Origin: a virus
Virus record (IMG/VR): IMGVR_UViG_3300041955_000237
Coordinates: 1-24,347 of that record
DNA length: 24,347 nt
Direction: 5' to 3' (one strand)
This document shows, piece by piece, positions 1-6,913 of this stretch; positions within the stretch are counted from its first letter, which is position 1; every line of letters starts with the position of its first letter. The translations under genes and the position numbers were made by a program. The notes beneath the pieces were generated by a model, which saw only the letters and a program-made list of their open reading frames with translations, was not told the origin of the DNA and ran no database searches.

Positions 1-171
1 ATGGTACAAGCAGTAAAAGCAGTGATGGACGCCCGAGACAAGATAGACTCCGCTCGCTTTCATCTCATCAATGCGAAGTACAAAGAGAATGCCGACGAAG
101 CAACTCTGGCCGCACTCCGAATAAAGGTAAATGAAGCCTATGCCGCTTATGAGGCTTTGGGGAAGGAATAA
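1..171 (+). CDS. small hypothetical protein, possibly 5'-truncated
   Basis: A 56-residue reading frame begins with ATG at the first base and ends in TAA. The upstream region is outside the window, so a longer form cannot be excluded. The product is charged, alanine-rich and probably all-helical (ARDKIDSARFHLINAKYKEN...AAYEALGKE). I see no signal peptide, membrane segment or known motif and do not recognise the family. Its stop overlaps the ATG of the next frame by one base (TAATG at 169-173), the same coupling used by many genes on the other strand, which supports it being a real gene in a plus-strand operon. Confidence 0.55.
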   Translation: MVQAVKAVMDARDKIDSARFHLINAKYKENADEATLAALRIKVNEAYAAYEALGKE

Positions 172-305
172 TGGATACGCCAGAGTTCATCGCATTCCTC
201 AAAACGTGATTAAAACCCCCTCCCAAGATACTGGATTATAAGGCTATACGAAGAGCCCGTAGGCGTCATTTGATTGGGAGCCAACCAGATGGCAACCGTA
301 GCTGA
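171..305 (+). pseudogene. small reading frame interrupted by in-frame TGA
   Basis: An ATG at 171 overlaps the preceding TAA. It encodes MDTPEFIAFLKT, then TGA at 207-209. In the same frame coding-like sequence continues (LKPPPKILDYKAIRRARRRH...) to a TGA at 303-305, inside the start of the HNH gene. The text across the first TGA reads naturally if TGA replaces a TGG (Trp) codon. Either a small gene carries a nonsense mutation and has lost its end beside the HNH insertion, or only a 12-residue peptide is made, or the continuity is chance. I see no domain in it. Confidence 0.35.
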
Positions 306-1176
306 ACTAAAAGAAAGATTTGTAGCTTATTTCAAGTATTGCGAGGGTCCTGCTTGCTTCTATTGTGGGCAGCCGGCAGCGACGATAGATCATGTTCCTC
401 CTCGATCGGTAAGAAGACTGATGCGATCTGATCCAAAGGCTTTCGGTAAATATTCATTCCATGAAGTCGATTGCTGTACGGAGTGTAACTGTCTTTTAGG
501 TAAGAAGTTCTGGACATTAGTGGAACGTAAAGCCTATATAGCAAAGACTTTACCGAGAAGATATGCTTATTTCTTGAAGTTTCCAGATTGGAGTGACGAG
601 GAAATCAAGGGACATCCCTTTGAGCGCGACATAAAACTGTCCTTGGAAATACGCCGGATAACCAAGCTAAGGATGAAATGGGCAGGCAGTAAGACAAGAA
701 TACCAAGGATCTCTAATAACGAACTCGATTCCTGCTATAAGAAAGTAGACCTAATCCCTTTGGTTTGTGATGTTTGTGGGAAGCCATTTAAGGGGTATAG
801 ATCAAACAAGAGATGCTCAGGAACTTGTATAAGAGTAGCCGGTCTAATCAATGCATGGGCAGGTCAGCCTGGTAGAAGGGGGATGTATCCTACATTCAAA
901 AAACGCCGGTCTGCGTATCTCGCTAGGATGGGTCAAAACACGGGTTCCCAGCCTTGTAGAGCCACGATCTCTGAAAAGACGACCCAGAAGTCATACGTGT
1001 CGTCTATCCACCCAGAAACGCCTAAAATCCCTACTTTTTATGCTGAGGTGTTCCTTCCTAGGCATTTCTGTGAGCATATAAACAGCACGAGAACCAGATG
1101 TTCAGATCCTACGGAAACTATGATTGATGGGCATTATGTCTGTGAAAAGCATAAGTCCAATCCCTGCTTCATTTAG
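289..1176 (+). CDS. HNH-like endonuclease with additional zinc-binding clusters
   Basis: This is a 295-residue protein, probably a nuclease of the HNH fold. The N-terminal part has C23-x2-C26, then D34-H35 (ATIDHVPP) and C63-x2-C66-N67 (CTECN), the usual order of an HNH zinc core with its catalytic DH. A second cluster (C160-x2-C163 ... C176-x3-C180) resembles a zinc ribbon, and a third Cys/His cluster lies at about 261-288 near the C-terminus. I chose ATG 289 over an upstream in-frame TTG at 274 because GGGAG at 276-280 sits eight bases before that ATG. It is the only gene here ending in TAG and lies opposite to the virion block, consistent with independent acquisition. It is followed directly by a hairpin terminator. 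A homing or selfish nuclease is most likely; a packaging-associated HNH is possible. Confidence 0.7.
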   Translation: MATVAELKERFVAYFKYCEGPACFYCGQPAATIDHVPPRSVRRLMRSDPKAFGKYSFHEVDCCTECNCLLGKKFWTLVERKAYIAKTLPRRYAYFLKFPDWSDEEIKGHPFERDIKLSLEIRRITKLRMKWAGSKTRIPRISNNELDSCYKKVDLIPLVCDVCGKPFKGYRSNKRCSGTCIRVAGLINAWAGQPGRRGMYPTFKKRRSAYLARMGQNTGSQPCRATISEKTTQKSYVSSIHPETPKIPTFYAEVFLPRHFCEHINSTRTRCSDPTETMIDGHYVCEKHKSNPCFI

Positions 1177-1210
1177 AGGACTTGCTCATTTCTGCTAAGT
1201 CCTTTGTTTT
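1177..1210 (+). terminator. intrinsic terminator immediately after the HNH stop codon
   Basis: AGGACTT (1177-1183) pairs perfectly with AAGTCCT (1197-1203) around a 13-base loop, followed by TTTGTTTT. The arm starts on the base after the TAG stop, the expected layout for rho-independent termination of the plus-strand transcript. Confidence 0.6.
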
Positions 1211-1305
1211 CAGTGGAGGTGGGCAAAGCAAGCCTCCTACTACCATCCTGCCGTAAAATGGCTGAAATCGTCTCTAATAGCGTCCCAGACCATACACACA
1301 AAGAT

Positions 1306-1338
1306 GCCCCACTCTCTTTACGAGGGTGGGGCTTCTTT
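1306..1338. terminator. strong hairpin between converging transcription units
   Basis: GCCCCACTCTC (1306-1316) pairs over 11 bp, with one G-U, with GAGGGTGGGGC (1322-1332) around the loop TTTAC. TTCTTT follows on the plus strand and ATCTTTG on the minus strand, so it could stop transcription from both sides. It lies between the end of the plus-strand HNH gene and the end of the minus-strand virion block at 1393. Confidence 0.75.
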
Positions 1339-1392
1339 GCTGTCCAAAATATCCTGCTGACGCCGTTCGGCCGCATTAGTAGGACATCGTCT

Positions 1393-1743
1393 TTATACTT
1401 GGGTCTTCGGCCGGGTCAGCTCATAGCGGATAACCGCCAGATCCTGATTGCCTGCGGTCGTCACTTCGGTCAACTTCTCGATACCTTTTGCAGTTCTTTC
1501 CATCGACTCCGCCAGGTGGGCGAGATGATTGGTCTGGATGGTCTCCAGAACTTTCTTGTTTGCTTCGGTTGTTATAAGCACAGCGTCCTGCTTCTTTCGG
1601 TCTTCTTCTCGCTCTTTCTTGTCGTTGGCACGAGCGGCAGCAACAACCCAAATAAGGGCTCCTACACCTCCGATGATGAAGATGTTGAAAAGCAATAGAA
1701 GGGTGTGGCCGACTTCTGGTTGAGTTGCTGCTTGGAATAACAT
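1393..1743 (-). CDS. single-pass membrane protein with charged coiled-coil tail
   Basis: This is a 116-residue protein. Residues about 13-37 (hydrophobic, LLLLFNIFIIGGVGALIWVV) form one membrane helix. A very charged stretch (NDKKEREEDRKK) and a probable coiled coil to the C-terminus follow. The positive residues directly after the helix favour an outside N-terminus and a cytoplasmic tail, which argues against a classical inner-membrane spanin. AAGGA lies six bases before the ATG. It is the last gene of the minus-strand block, the position where T7-like phages carry lysis genes, so a holin-type or other lysis role is possible. DUF2730-like phage proteins have a similar plan. Function is not established. 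Confidence 0.6.
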   Translation of the reverse strand: MLFQAATQPEVGHTLLLLFNIFIIGGVGALIWVVAAARANDKKEREEDRKKQDAVLITTEANKKVLETIQTNHLAHLAESMERTAKGIEKLTEVTTAGNQDLAVIRYELTRPKTQV

Positions 1744-1764
1744 ATGGGTTCCTTGGAAATGCCT

Positions 1765-1792
1765 TTGGCTAAGACAGCCGAAGGTGTATAAT
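1765..1792 (+). promoter_or_regulatory. candidate sigma70 promoter for the 25-aa peptide
   Basis: A perfect -10 box TATAAT lies at 1787-1792. Sixteen bases upstream is TTGGCT (1765-1770), matching four of six -35 consensus positions. It points along the plus strand at the small frame at 1819, within the gap between two minus-strand genes. It is the clearest host-type promoter I see in the window. Confidence 0.5.
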
Positions 1793-1818
1793 GGGATTTA
1801 GAAAGGTTGGAGGATCAA

Positions 1819-1896
1819 ATGTGGGTACTGGTTCTTATAGGATTGTTCTTGCTTTATATGTGGATATGCAGCACAGATCGTCACTATCACGACTGA
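1819..1896 (+). CDS. 25-residue membrane peptide
   Basis: This small frame starts MWVLVLIGLFLLYMW and ends ICSTDRHYHD, with a TGA stop. The first 17-18 residues form one hydrophobic membrane helix, followed by a short polar, histidine-rich tail. GGAGG at 1809-1813 lies five bases before the ATG, an excellent ribosome-binding site, and a TATAAT promoter lies about 27 bases upstream of the ATG. It fits exactly in the gap between the minus-strand genes ending at 1899 and starting at 1743 and runs against them. Small one-helix phage peptides often act in lysis, superinfection exclusion or membrane-protein inhibition, but nothing here shows which. It is too short for homology to be judged by eye. 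Confidence 0.5.
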   Translation: MWVLVLIGLFLLYMWICSTDRHYHD

Positions 1897-1898
1897 GC

Positions 1899-3353
1899 TT
1901 ATTCCCCGCCTAGGATGTGCCGCAGTATTTCCTTGCCGCCAATCACACCACCAGCAACACCACCAGCAACAGGGACAGCAATCTTTGCTACCTTTTTAGC
2001 CACATCGGCCAGGTTCCGAGCACGCTCGGCTTGATAAGAGAGTCTTGCTTGGATCTCATTGCCGAGGTGAGGGAACTTCTTTTCAAGTATGTCCTGAAGC
2101 TTGATGGCACGAGAGATCTCTTTATTGAGGATCTCTGACATAGGTTCAGCTTTGCTGACCAAGTCACGCAATGTAGAACGTGCTTTGAGATAGGCTTCTT
2201 GTCTCACCTTTTGGACTGTATCCAAAGTGTCAGGTGAGGCGAAGTTATGGATCTCATCATCGATTATGCGAATAAGGTTATTCACAGCAGCTGGGTGCGT
2301 TGGGTGGTCTCCTAGACCTGTATCCTCAACGATGCGGTCGTGGACATCGTGAATAGCCTCCACGAGCTTCTGCTTATTGCCGCTGACACCGTGTTCAATC
2401 CTTTGGGTTATGTCATAGAATGCACTGGTTAGGGCACTCTTGGCATCCACAACACTGCCTTCGGACTTCTGGAGGATCTCATCCAGTCCTTTATTCCACT
2501 CTTCAAGTTGTGCTTCCACGTCGGGCTTGATGAGCTTCAGTTCGTTCTCGATGGTGGAGAATGAGGCTTTCTTGTCGAAGAACTCCATTGCCTTCCCGAC
2601 AACATCCCCGTCAGCCTTGGGACCCAGGGCTTTCTTTATCTCATCCACTATGCCTGCTTCCTTGGTCAGCTTCGAAGGCAGGACGAGCTCTTTCAGTCGG
2701 GCAGCATCGCCAGGAATCTCGGCAAGCTTGCCTGGCACTTCCGGTGCCTTCTCAATCGTTCTGGCCAATGCAACATCAGCCGCTGTCTTGCCGAGAGGAG
2801 TTGCCAAGTCTCCACCCTTACGGCTGCCTTCTGCAAACTCAGCAATACGATTGCCTTCGCCTGGCGGAGTTACACCAACCAGCTCGTTGGAATGACCAAT
2901 CGCAGCACCTGTATCCGCCAAAGCATCACGGTACTTCCCTTCGTGGAAGTCGTGTATGGCAGCGAGCAGGCTATTAGCTGTCTCTCTGAACTCTTCTGGC
3001 TTGGCCTTGAAGGTGCTTTCAGCAGCCTCCACGACGTGCTTGGCAAGCCGATAGACAGGAAGTCCATCAGGACCCCCAACGATGTTGATGATGTGTTCCT
3101 TGGCGTCTTTAGGCTCTTCAGCAAAGGCGTGATATACTCCCTTTGCCATATCGACAAGAGGCTCTATGCCTTCCTGATAGACACCTGAAGCGAAGCGAGA
3201 CACAACTCCAGGACGTTCTGGAGTGACTACATCTCCATAGCCAGCAGGCGGTTGGACATTAGGTGCTGATTCAGCAGCTACTTCAGTAGCCGTGTTGGGC
3301 TGTACGATATCCCCATAGCCTGGAGGGGCTTGGATTTGAGGTGTGTTTCCCAT
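1899..3353 (-). CDS. probable internal virion (ejection) protein with tandem PPGYGD motifs
   Basis: This is a 484-residue protein of unknown family. The N-terminus carries two copies of a short motif, QAPPGYGDIVQP (residues 8-19) and QPPAGYGDVVTP (34-45). The middle is long, charged and mostly helical, rich in Lys, Glu, Asp and Ala. The last 30 or so residues contain a glycine-rich hydrophobic stretch (VAKIAVPVAGGVAGGVIGG) that could insert in a membrane. The ATG directly follows the TAA of the upstream 590-aa gene (TAAATG), so the two are translationally coupled. Its position after two other ejection-type genes, where T7 carries genes 15 and 16, suggests a protein delivered with the DNA. No transglycosylase motif is visible. 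Confidence 0.6.
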   Translation of the reverse strand: MGNTPQIQAPPGYGDIVQPNTATEVAAESAPNVQPPAGYGDVVTPERPGVVSRFASGVYQEGIEPLVDMAKGVYHAFAEEPKDAKEHIINIVGGPDGLPVYRLAKHVVEAAESTFKAKPEEFRETANSLLAAIHDFHEGKYRDALADTGAAIGHSNELVGVTPPGEGNRIAEFAEGSRKGGDLATPLGKTAADVALARTIEKAPEVPGKLAEIPGDAARLKELVLPSKLTKEAGIVDEIKKALGPKADGDVVGKAMEFFDKKASFSTIENELKLIKPDVEAQLEEWNKGLDEILQKSEGSVVDAKSALTSAFYDITQRIEHGVSGNKQKLVEAIHDVHDRIVEDTGLGDHPTHPAAVNNLIRIIDDEIHNFASPDTLDTVQKVRQEAYLKARSTLRDLVSKAEPMSEILNKEISRAIKLQDILEKKFPHLGNEIQARLSYQAERARNLADVAKKVAKIAVPVAGGVAGGVIGGKEILRHILGGE

Positions 3354-5126
3354 TTACTTCCCCTTGATTATATCGCCTGTCTCGTTGAACCAAGTAATAC
3401 CATCGTCAGACATAGCACTGCCATTTGGTCCGCCGGCAGTGTGATATTTGAAATCTGATTTGTTTGCGTGAAGCTTGGCAGCATCCCCTCGGGTTGCGGG
3501 ACCTTGTCCTGCTTGCCACTTACGATCGGCTTCCTCTTCTGCTGCCAAGGTGCTGGGCTGGCCATTGATGTCCATTACCTTCATCTTGCTGCGATCGGCC
3601 TTGGAGTCAGTAGGAATCTGCTGTTCAATGGCGGATATAGTCTTGTGGCGTGCCTCAACCTTGAGGATTCCGACCACCTTGGACATTGCGGCCGCAGTAT
3701 CCTTGTCGATCTTGCCCGTTCCACCTTTGACGAAGTATTCGATAGTTCTTTGTGCTACGCTGGCAGGCACTCCGGCTTCAACGAGCTGCTTGTTCAAGCG
3801 GGCAAGTCCTGCCTGGTTATTGATGCCCATAGCGAGCATCGTGGGAGCCAAGGAAGCAGACACATTCCCGACATCAGCACCTTCTCTGATGACAGACTGT
3901 GCGGCGTCAAGTTGGGTCAGGACGTTGTTGTAACTTCCCTTCCCTCCTGTCTTGGGATCTCCTGCGACGATAAGGTTCACGTTCTCATTCTGTTTCTTGG
4001 TCAAGCCTCCGCCTTCGCCGGCTTCGGCTCTTGCCTTCTCGGCTTCAGCTCTTGCTCTTTCAGCTTCGGCTCTCTGGAGGTCGTTCTTGATTAGAGAGTC
4101 TCGGAGATCCATACGCTGCTTGTTCTCGGCCGTGAGTTGCTTGTCCATATCCCCGACCGTCTGGCCGTGCATAGTTTGAGGATCCCCCTCCACGATCCTG
4201 TCTTGTCCCGTCTTGGGATCGGTTTCAACGTGGATGTTGGGGTGGATAGTGTAGTCGGGAGCGATGGAGTTGACGGTGGAGAGCTCATAAACATCCACTC
4301 CGCCATCGGGATTGGGAAGCAAACGAGCCTTCCCCACCATCACATCGTGAGCGATGTCTTTATTGTTGGTCAGGAAGCGTTGCATAGCTGCCTGGGTAGA
4401 TTCGCCCTGGTTGGCGTCAAAGTGAAGAGTGGGAGAGCCATAAGCGTCTCTGATCGTCTTCACGTTGGACATAATCGCTTCATCGGCATCTGACACGGAC
4501 TTGCGTGTATCTGCCTGGAGCTTGGTCAGAAGATAAGGCTCTTCCAACTTTGCGTGGGCGACTTCCTGTGCGATCTGGAGACTGCGGGCATTGTTCATCC
4601 CGATCTCTGCCATTGAACGGGCGTGCTCATCGGTAGCCTTGTTGGCTTCGATGCGGTTCTTGAACTGTTGCTGGGCGACTTCAGCACGCTTTGCTTCTGT
4701 CTCTTCCGTGACTTCACGCTCTGACTTCACGCCGGCACCGAAGGCTTCACCGAAACCCTGCCCTCTCTTGACTGATTCCAAGCCGTGGAGTGCTCCGCCA
4801 AGCATATTGGCCATAAGGGCACCGAAGTCTCCCTTGGTTGTGGGAGTGAAGGCTGGAGTGGCATTGATGAAGTTGCCTTGGGCATCTGTTCCAACTTGCG
4901 GGCCTTGACGGCCACGGGCAAAGCCCTGACCGAAGGTTTCCTTCGCAGGTTGTGGCGGATTAGGATTCACAGGACCCACAGGCTGACCTGGTATTGGCGG
5001 AGCCCCACCAAGAGTGGTAGCAAGGGTGTCAGCACCCAGATCGGGAGCTTCGCCAGCCGGAGGATTGTTCACCGGCACGACAGGAGCAGTGTTATTTGTC
5101 CAGCTTGGACCGAGTTGTGTATTCAT
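3354..5126 (-). CDS. probable internal virion protein with N-terminal GPSWTN tag and coiled coil
   Basis: This is a 590-residue protein. I chose ATG 5126 over the in-frame GTG at 5135 because GGTGA lies five bases before it and the upstream gene's TAA is one base away (TAAAATG). It begins MNTQLGPSWTN, the motif also found on the capsid protein and the 228-aa protein. Next comes a Pro/Asn/Gly-rich linker (to about 60), a Gly/Phe-rich segment, long charged helices (about 130-225), an Ala-Glu-Arg coiled coil made of repeats (about 350-370), and a C-terminal region with GSAMSDDGITWFNETG. It lacks enzyme motifs. Size, helical character and place between the 228-aa and 484-aa proteins suggest a T7 gp15-like ejection protein; I cannot assign a family. 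Confidence 0.6.
   Translation of the reverse strand: MNTQLGPSWTNNTAPVVPVNNPPAGEAPDLGADTLATTLGGAPPIPGQPVGPVNPNPPQPAKETFGQGFARGRQGPQVGTDAQGNFINATPAFTPTTKGDFGALMANMLGGALHGLESVKRGQGFGEAFGAGVKSEREVTEETEAKRAEVAQQQFKNRIEANKATDEHARSMAEIGMNNARSLQIAQEVAHAKLEEPYLLTKLQADTRKSVSDADEAIMSNVKTIRDAYGSPTLHFDANQGESTQAAMQRFLTNNKDIAHDVMVGKARLLPNPDGGVDVYELSTVNSIAPDYTIHPNIHVETDPKTGQDRIVEGDPQTMHGQTVGDMDKQLTAENKQRMDLRDSLIKNDLQRAEAERARAEAEKARAEAGEGGGLTKKQNENVNLIVAGDPKTGGKGSYNNVLTQLDAAQSVIREGADVGNVSASLAPTMLAMGINNQAGLARLNKQLVEAGVPASVAQRTIEYFVKGGTGKIDKDTAAAMSKVVGILKVEARHKTISAIEQQIPTDSKADRSKMKVMDINGQPSTLAAEEEADRKWQAGQGPATRGDAAKLHANKSDFKYHTAGGPNGSAMSDDGITWFNETGDIIKGK
4020..4073 (-). repeat. in-frame short repeat encoding an Ala-Glu-Arg coiled coil
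   Basis: About two and a half imperfect 21-base units encode RAEAERARAEAEKARAEA inside the 590-aa protein. The unit is seven codons, one coiled-coil heptad, so slippage would lengthen or shorten the rod without changing frame. Confidence 0.6.
5094..5111 (-). other. GPSWTN peptide tag, copy in the 590-aa protein
   Basis: Residues 6-11 of the protein, encoded GGT CCA AGC TGG ACA AAT. Compared with the other two copies, the Pro, Ser, Thr and Asn codons differ while the peptide is identical. Confidence 0.8.
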
Positions 5127-5127
5127 T

Positions 5128-5511
5128 TTATTCACCGAGGAAAAAGCCGAGGGGTGTGAGTTCGCTCACTTCTTCAAATCCCTTTATGTGTTTCAGGAAA
5201 CGGAGCACTGGCAAGCAAGGAGAAGTCCCAGCATAACCATAACAACCAATCAGATCCTTCAATGTGCTCTGGGGAGTCAACTTCGAGTTGGACTTGCCAG
5301 AGCATTTGATTTCTAGATCCATTACACCAGCATCCAAGCCAGAAGATACCGACTTGAAAACTCGATAGCCGTGCTCATCCTTCTCGTGTCGTACACTGAA
5401 GCACTTCAGGAGAAGAGGGTTCTTGATCTTGAAAGCCAGACTCAAGGGATCGTCAAATCCGCCATTCATTTTAGAGATTGCTAACGCCAACGCTATGATT
5501 CTGTCAGCCAT
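5128..5511 (-). CDS. small muramidase/transglycosylase-like virion protein, catalytic Glu not evident
   Basis: This is a 127-residue protein. Its pattern (AISKMNGGF near residue 12, a central KNP at 30-32, then HGYRVFKSVSSGLDA and a later TLKDLIGCYG) resembles small phage muramidases of the PRD1 P5/P7 type, whose core reads roughly AI..EG....NNPGNL....G...F.s...G..AL....L..li..Y. In those proteins a Glu in the EG position is catalytic; here the site reads KMNGG, so the enzyme may be inactive or the resemblance misleading. The start has AGGTG four to five bases upstream. It sits between two ejection-type proteins, consistent with a virion-associated peptidoglycan-opening role. A capsid-neck or unrelated structural protein is the alternative. 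Confidence 0.4.
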   Translation of the reverse strand: MADRIIALALAISKMNGGFDDPLSLAFKIKNPLLLKCFSVRHEKDEHGYRVFKSVSSGLDAGVMDLEIKCSGKSNSKLTPQSTLKDLIGCYGYAGTSPCLPVLRFLKHIKGFEEVSELTPLGFFLGE

Positions 5512-5521
5512 AAATCACCTT

Positions 5522-6208
5522 TTACCAACCGAAGTCGCCTGATCCAATATTCGAGACTACTGTCCCAAGTCCGCCAGTCAAACCACCTACGACGGATTGA
5601 GTGACTCCGCCCAGGATAGAGCCAAGGATGTTGGTGCGTTCGCTATCCACCTGCTGAATAGCAGAGGTAGCGTTCTTGCCGGCTCCTGTGGCAGCATTGG
5701 ATTCACCGATGGGATTGAGGATCTGTTGTTCCCCAGTGATGGCAGAAGATGCCTGCTCAAAGTTGGCTTGGCCTTGTTCAAAGCCAGCAACCTTTTCATT
5801 CTGGAGGGCCGTGGCTTCAGCCTGGCCGCCGAGCACATTCTGAATAGCAAGTAGTTGCTCTTCTGCTCCCGTGGGCAGGTTGGTCTTTCCGCCACCGGAT
5901 TGAGCGAGACCCAGCTCGGTCGCATTCGTAGCCGCAGCCGTAGCGTTGGCAGATGTGTTGATAATCTCACCACGCAGGGCAGCATCCTCGGCCGGAGAGA
6001 AGCCATACTGATTAGGACCAGCTTGGAAGATAGGACCCCAAGTAGCTATCAGTTCGTTATAAGCAGACTGCGACTCTGCATAGGTTTGACTTGCCTGTTG
6101 CGTCACTTCATTGAAATAAGTGGTCTGGGCAGCCTCGTTTGCTTCGGAAGCAGCAGATGGCCCGCCGTTAGTCCAGGAGGGACCGAGTTGTACGATGTTA
6201 TTTATCAT
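5522..6208 (-). CDS. probable internal virion protein B-like, with N-terminal GPSWTN tag
   Basis: This is a 228-residue protein rich in Ala, Gln, Asn, Gly and Ser. It begins MINNIVQLGPSWTNGG, sharing the tag with the major capsid and 590-aa proteins. The centre is amphipathic helix (EANEAAQTTYFNEVTQQASQTY; EQLLAIQNVLGGQAEATALQNE) and the C-terminus is Gly/Val-rich (GSILGGVTQSVVGGLTGGLG), able to associate with membrane. This composition and its place after the acetyltransferase-like gene match T7 gp14-type ejection proteins, so I infer it enters the cell envelope at injection. It overlaps the upstream gene by 11 bases; its ribosome site is weak (AGAAG), so coupling is likely. Confidence 0.55.
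   Translation of the reverse strand: MINNIVQLGPSWTNGGPSAASEANEAAQTTYFNEVTQQASQTYAESQSAYNELIATWGPIFQAGPNQYGFSPAEDAALRGEIINTSANATAAATNATELGLAQSGGGKTNLPTGAEEQLLAIQNVLGGQAEATALQNEKVAGFEQGQANFEQASSAITGEQQILNPIGESNAATGAGKNATSAIQQVDSERTNILGSILGGVTQSVVGGLTGGLGTVVSNIGSGDFGW
6167..6184 (-). other. GPSWTN peptide tag, copy in the 228-aa protein
   Basis: Residues 9-14, encoded GGT CCC TCC TGG ACT AAC. The preceding codons (CAA CTC) match those in the 590-aa protein, giving QLGPSWTN in both. Confidence 0.8.
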
Positions 6209-6662
6209 TGGGTTTCTTCTCTAGGTCATTCAGGTTCAATACGTAGACAGGACGATCAACCTTGCGGTAGTGTCCATTCAGTTCAGCGAACTCTCCCAGT
6301 CCGCCCTCTCCACCGATAAAGGCCATTTCCAGAGCTCCTGCTTCTCTCACCCTGTCTTCAAGGACGTGATGAAGGGCTACGAAGCATTCGGCAGCTACTC
6401 CGTTGGTCATCTCGGGATTGGGAGCGACGGAATCAAGGATGAGAGCCTCCCGCACAGGGAGGAACATCAAAGGACCAGTCTCATCGAAAGCCACGAAGAT
6501 CTTGGAGATCTTTATTAGCTCGGGATCAAAGTGATTGATCTCTCTGTTGTCATAGAGCCACTTGACAAAGAGGGGCTTTTCTTCTTCTCGCATCCTGCGA
6601 ACGTGAACTTGATGATGTGTGTGTGCCATATTATTTACGATGAGCTGCTGACATCGAACCAT
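6198..6662 (-). CDS. GNAT-like acetyltransferase fold protein, T7 gp13-like position
   Basis: This is a 154-residue protein. After VHVRRMREEEKPLFVKWLYDN come strand-helix elements typical of GNAT proteins (ISKIFVAFDETGPLMFLPVREALILDSVAPNP), a helix (ECFVALHHVLEDRVREAG) and a late ALEMAFIGGEGGLGEFAELNGHYRKVDRPVYVL, where acetyltransferases have their final strand. T7 gene 13 (an internal virion protein) and related podovirus proteins have this fold and lie at this position between tail and ejection genes. The acetyl-CoA-binding R/Q-x-x-G-x-G/A loop is not clear, so catalysis is uncertain. I used ATG 6662, which has AGGG five bases upstream; ATG 6629 (MAHTHH...) is an alternative without a ribosome site. 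Confidence 0.55.
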   Translation of the reverse strand: MVRCQQLIVNNMAHTHHQVHVRRMREEEKPLFVKWLYDNREINHFDPELIKISKIFVAFDETGPLMFLPVREALILDSVAPNPEMTNGVAAECFVALHHVLEDRVREAGALEMAFIGGEGGLGEFAELNGHYRKVDRPVYVLNLNDLEKKPNDK

Positions 6663-6686
6663 TTGTGCCCTGAAGCAACCATTGCG

Positions 6687-6902
6687 TTATTTTACGGGAT
6701 TTTTCTTCCGCCATTGCAGCTTTGCCTCGTGCAGCTTTTCCACACGGTCGCAGTGAGCCTTGAGCGAGGCGTCCAAGTCGGGGGCGTCCACAGCAGCCGT
6801 ATGCCACGAGTCTGTCATTGGCTCGCCGCAGCAACGAACGCGATAAGCTACTTGCGTGTCGTTGATTTCCTTGATTTCGACTATTTCTGTTGTGTGTGCC
6901 AT
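6687..6902 (-). CDS. small hypothetical protein between fibre and acetyltransferase-like genes
   Basis: This is a 71-residue protein, unrecognised. Residues 1-20 look like beta strands (TTEIVEIKEINDTQVAYRVRCCGEP) with an adjacent Cys pair; the rest is a charged helix ending LQWRKKNPVK. AAGGA lies five bases before ATG, a good ribosome site. Its first four codons (ATGGCACACACA) are identical in DNA to those at an internal ATG of the next gene. It is co-directional with the virion block, with 11 bases to the fibre stop-side gap at 6902-6914 and 24 bases to the following gene. Confidence 0.6.
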   Translation of the reverse strand: MAHTTEIVEIKEINDTQVAYRVRCCGEPMTDSWHTAAVDAPDLDASLKAHCDRVEKLHEAKLQWRKKNPVK

Positions 6903-6913
6903 AGATGTCCTTA

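Noticed and set aside
171-305. Use of an alternative genetic code with TGA as Trp
   Set aside because: Terminase, portal, capsid and tail genes are full length in the standard code, use TGG for Trp (for example in GPSWTN) and contain no in-frame TGA. One isolated TGA in a short frame is better explained by mutation.
1173-1376. A 67-aa minus-strand frame over the terminator region
   Set aside because: No ribosome site, overlaps both hairpins, and composition looks like non-coding sequence.
1204-1698. A 164-aa plus-strand frame spanning the convergent terminator
   Set aside because: It runs through both the terminator hairpin and the antisense of the membrane/coiled-coil gene, has no ribosome site, and its translation lacks protein-like composition.
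3468-4094. Long plus-strand frames opposite the ejection-protein genes
   Set aside because: They are antisense shadows of minus-strand genes whose products have clear composition and coupled starts; no promoters or ribosome sites support the shadows.
6640-6690. Possible tRNA remnant (GGTTCGA on the minus strand)
   Set aside because: The flanking bases do not form a T stem or acceptor stem, and the stretch lies at the start of a coding region. A second GGTTCGA near 15330 also lacks stems.
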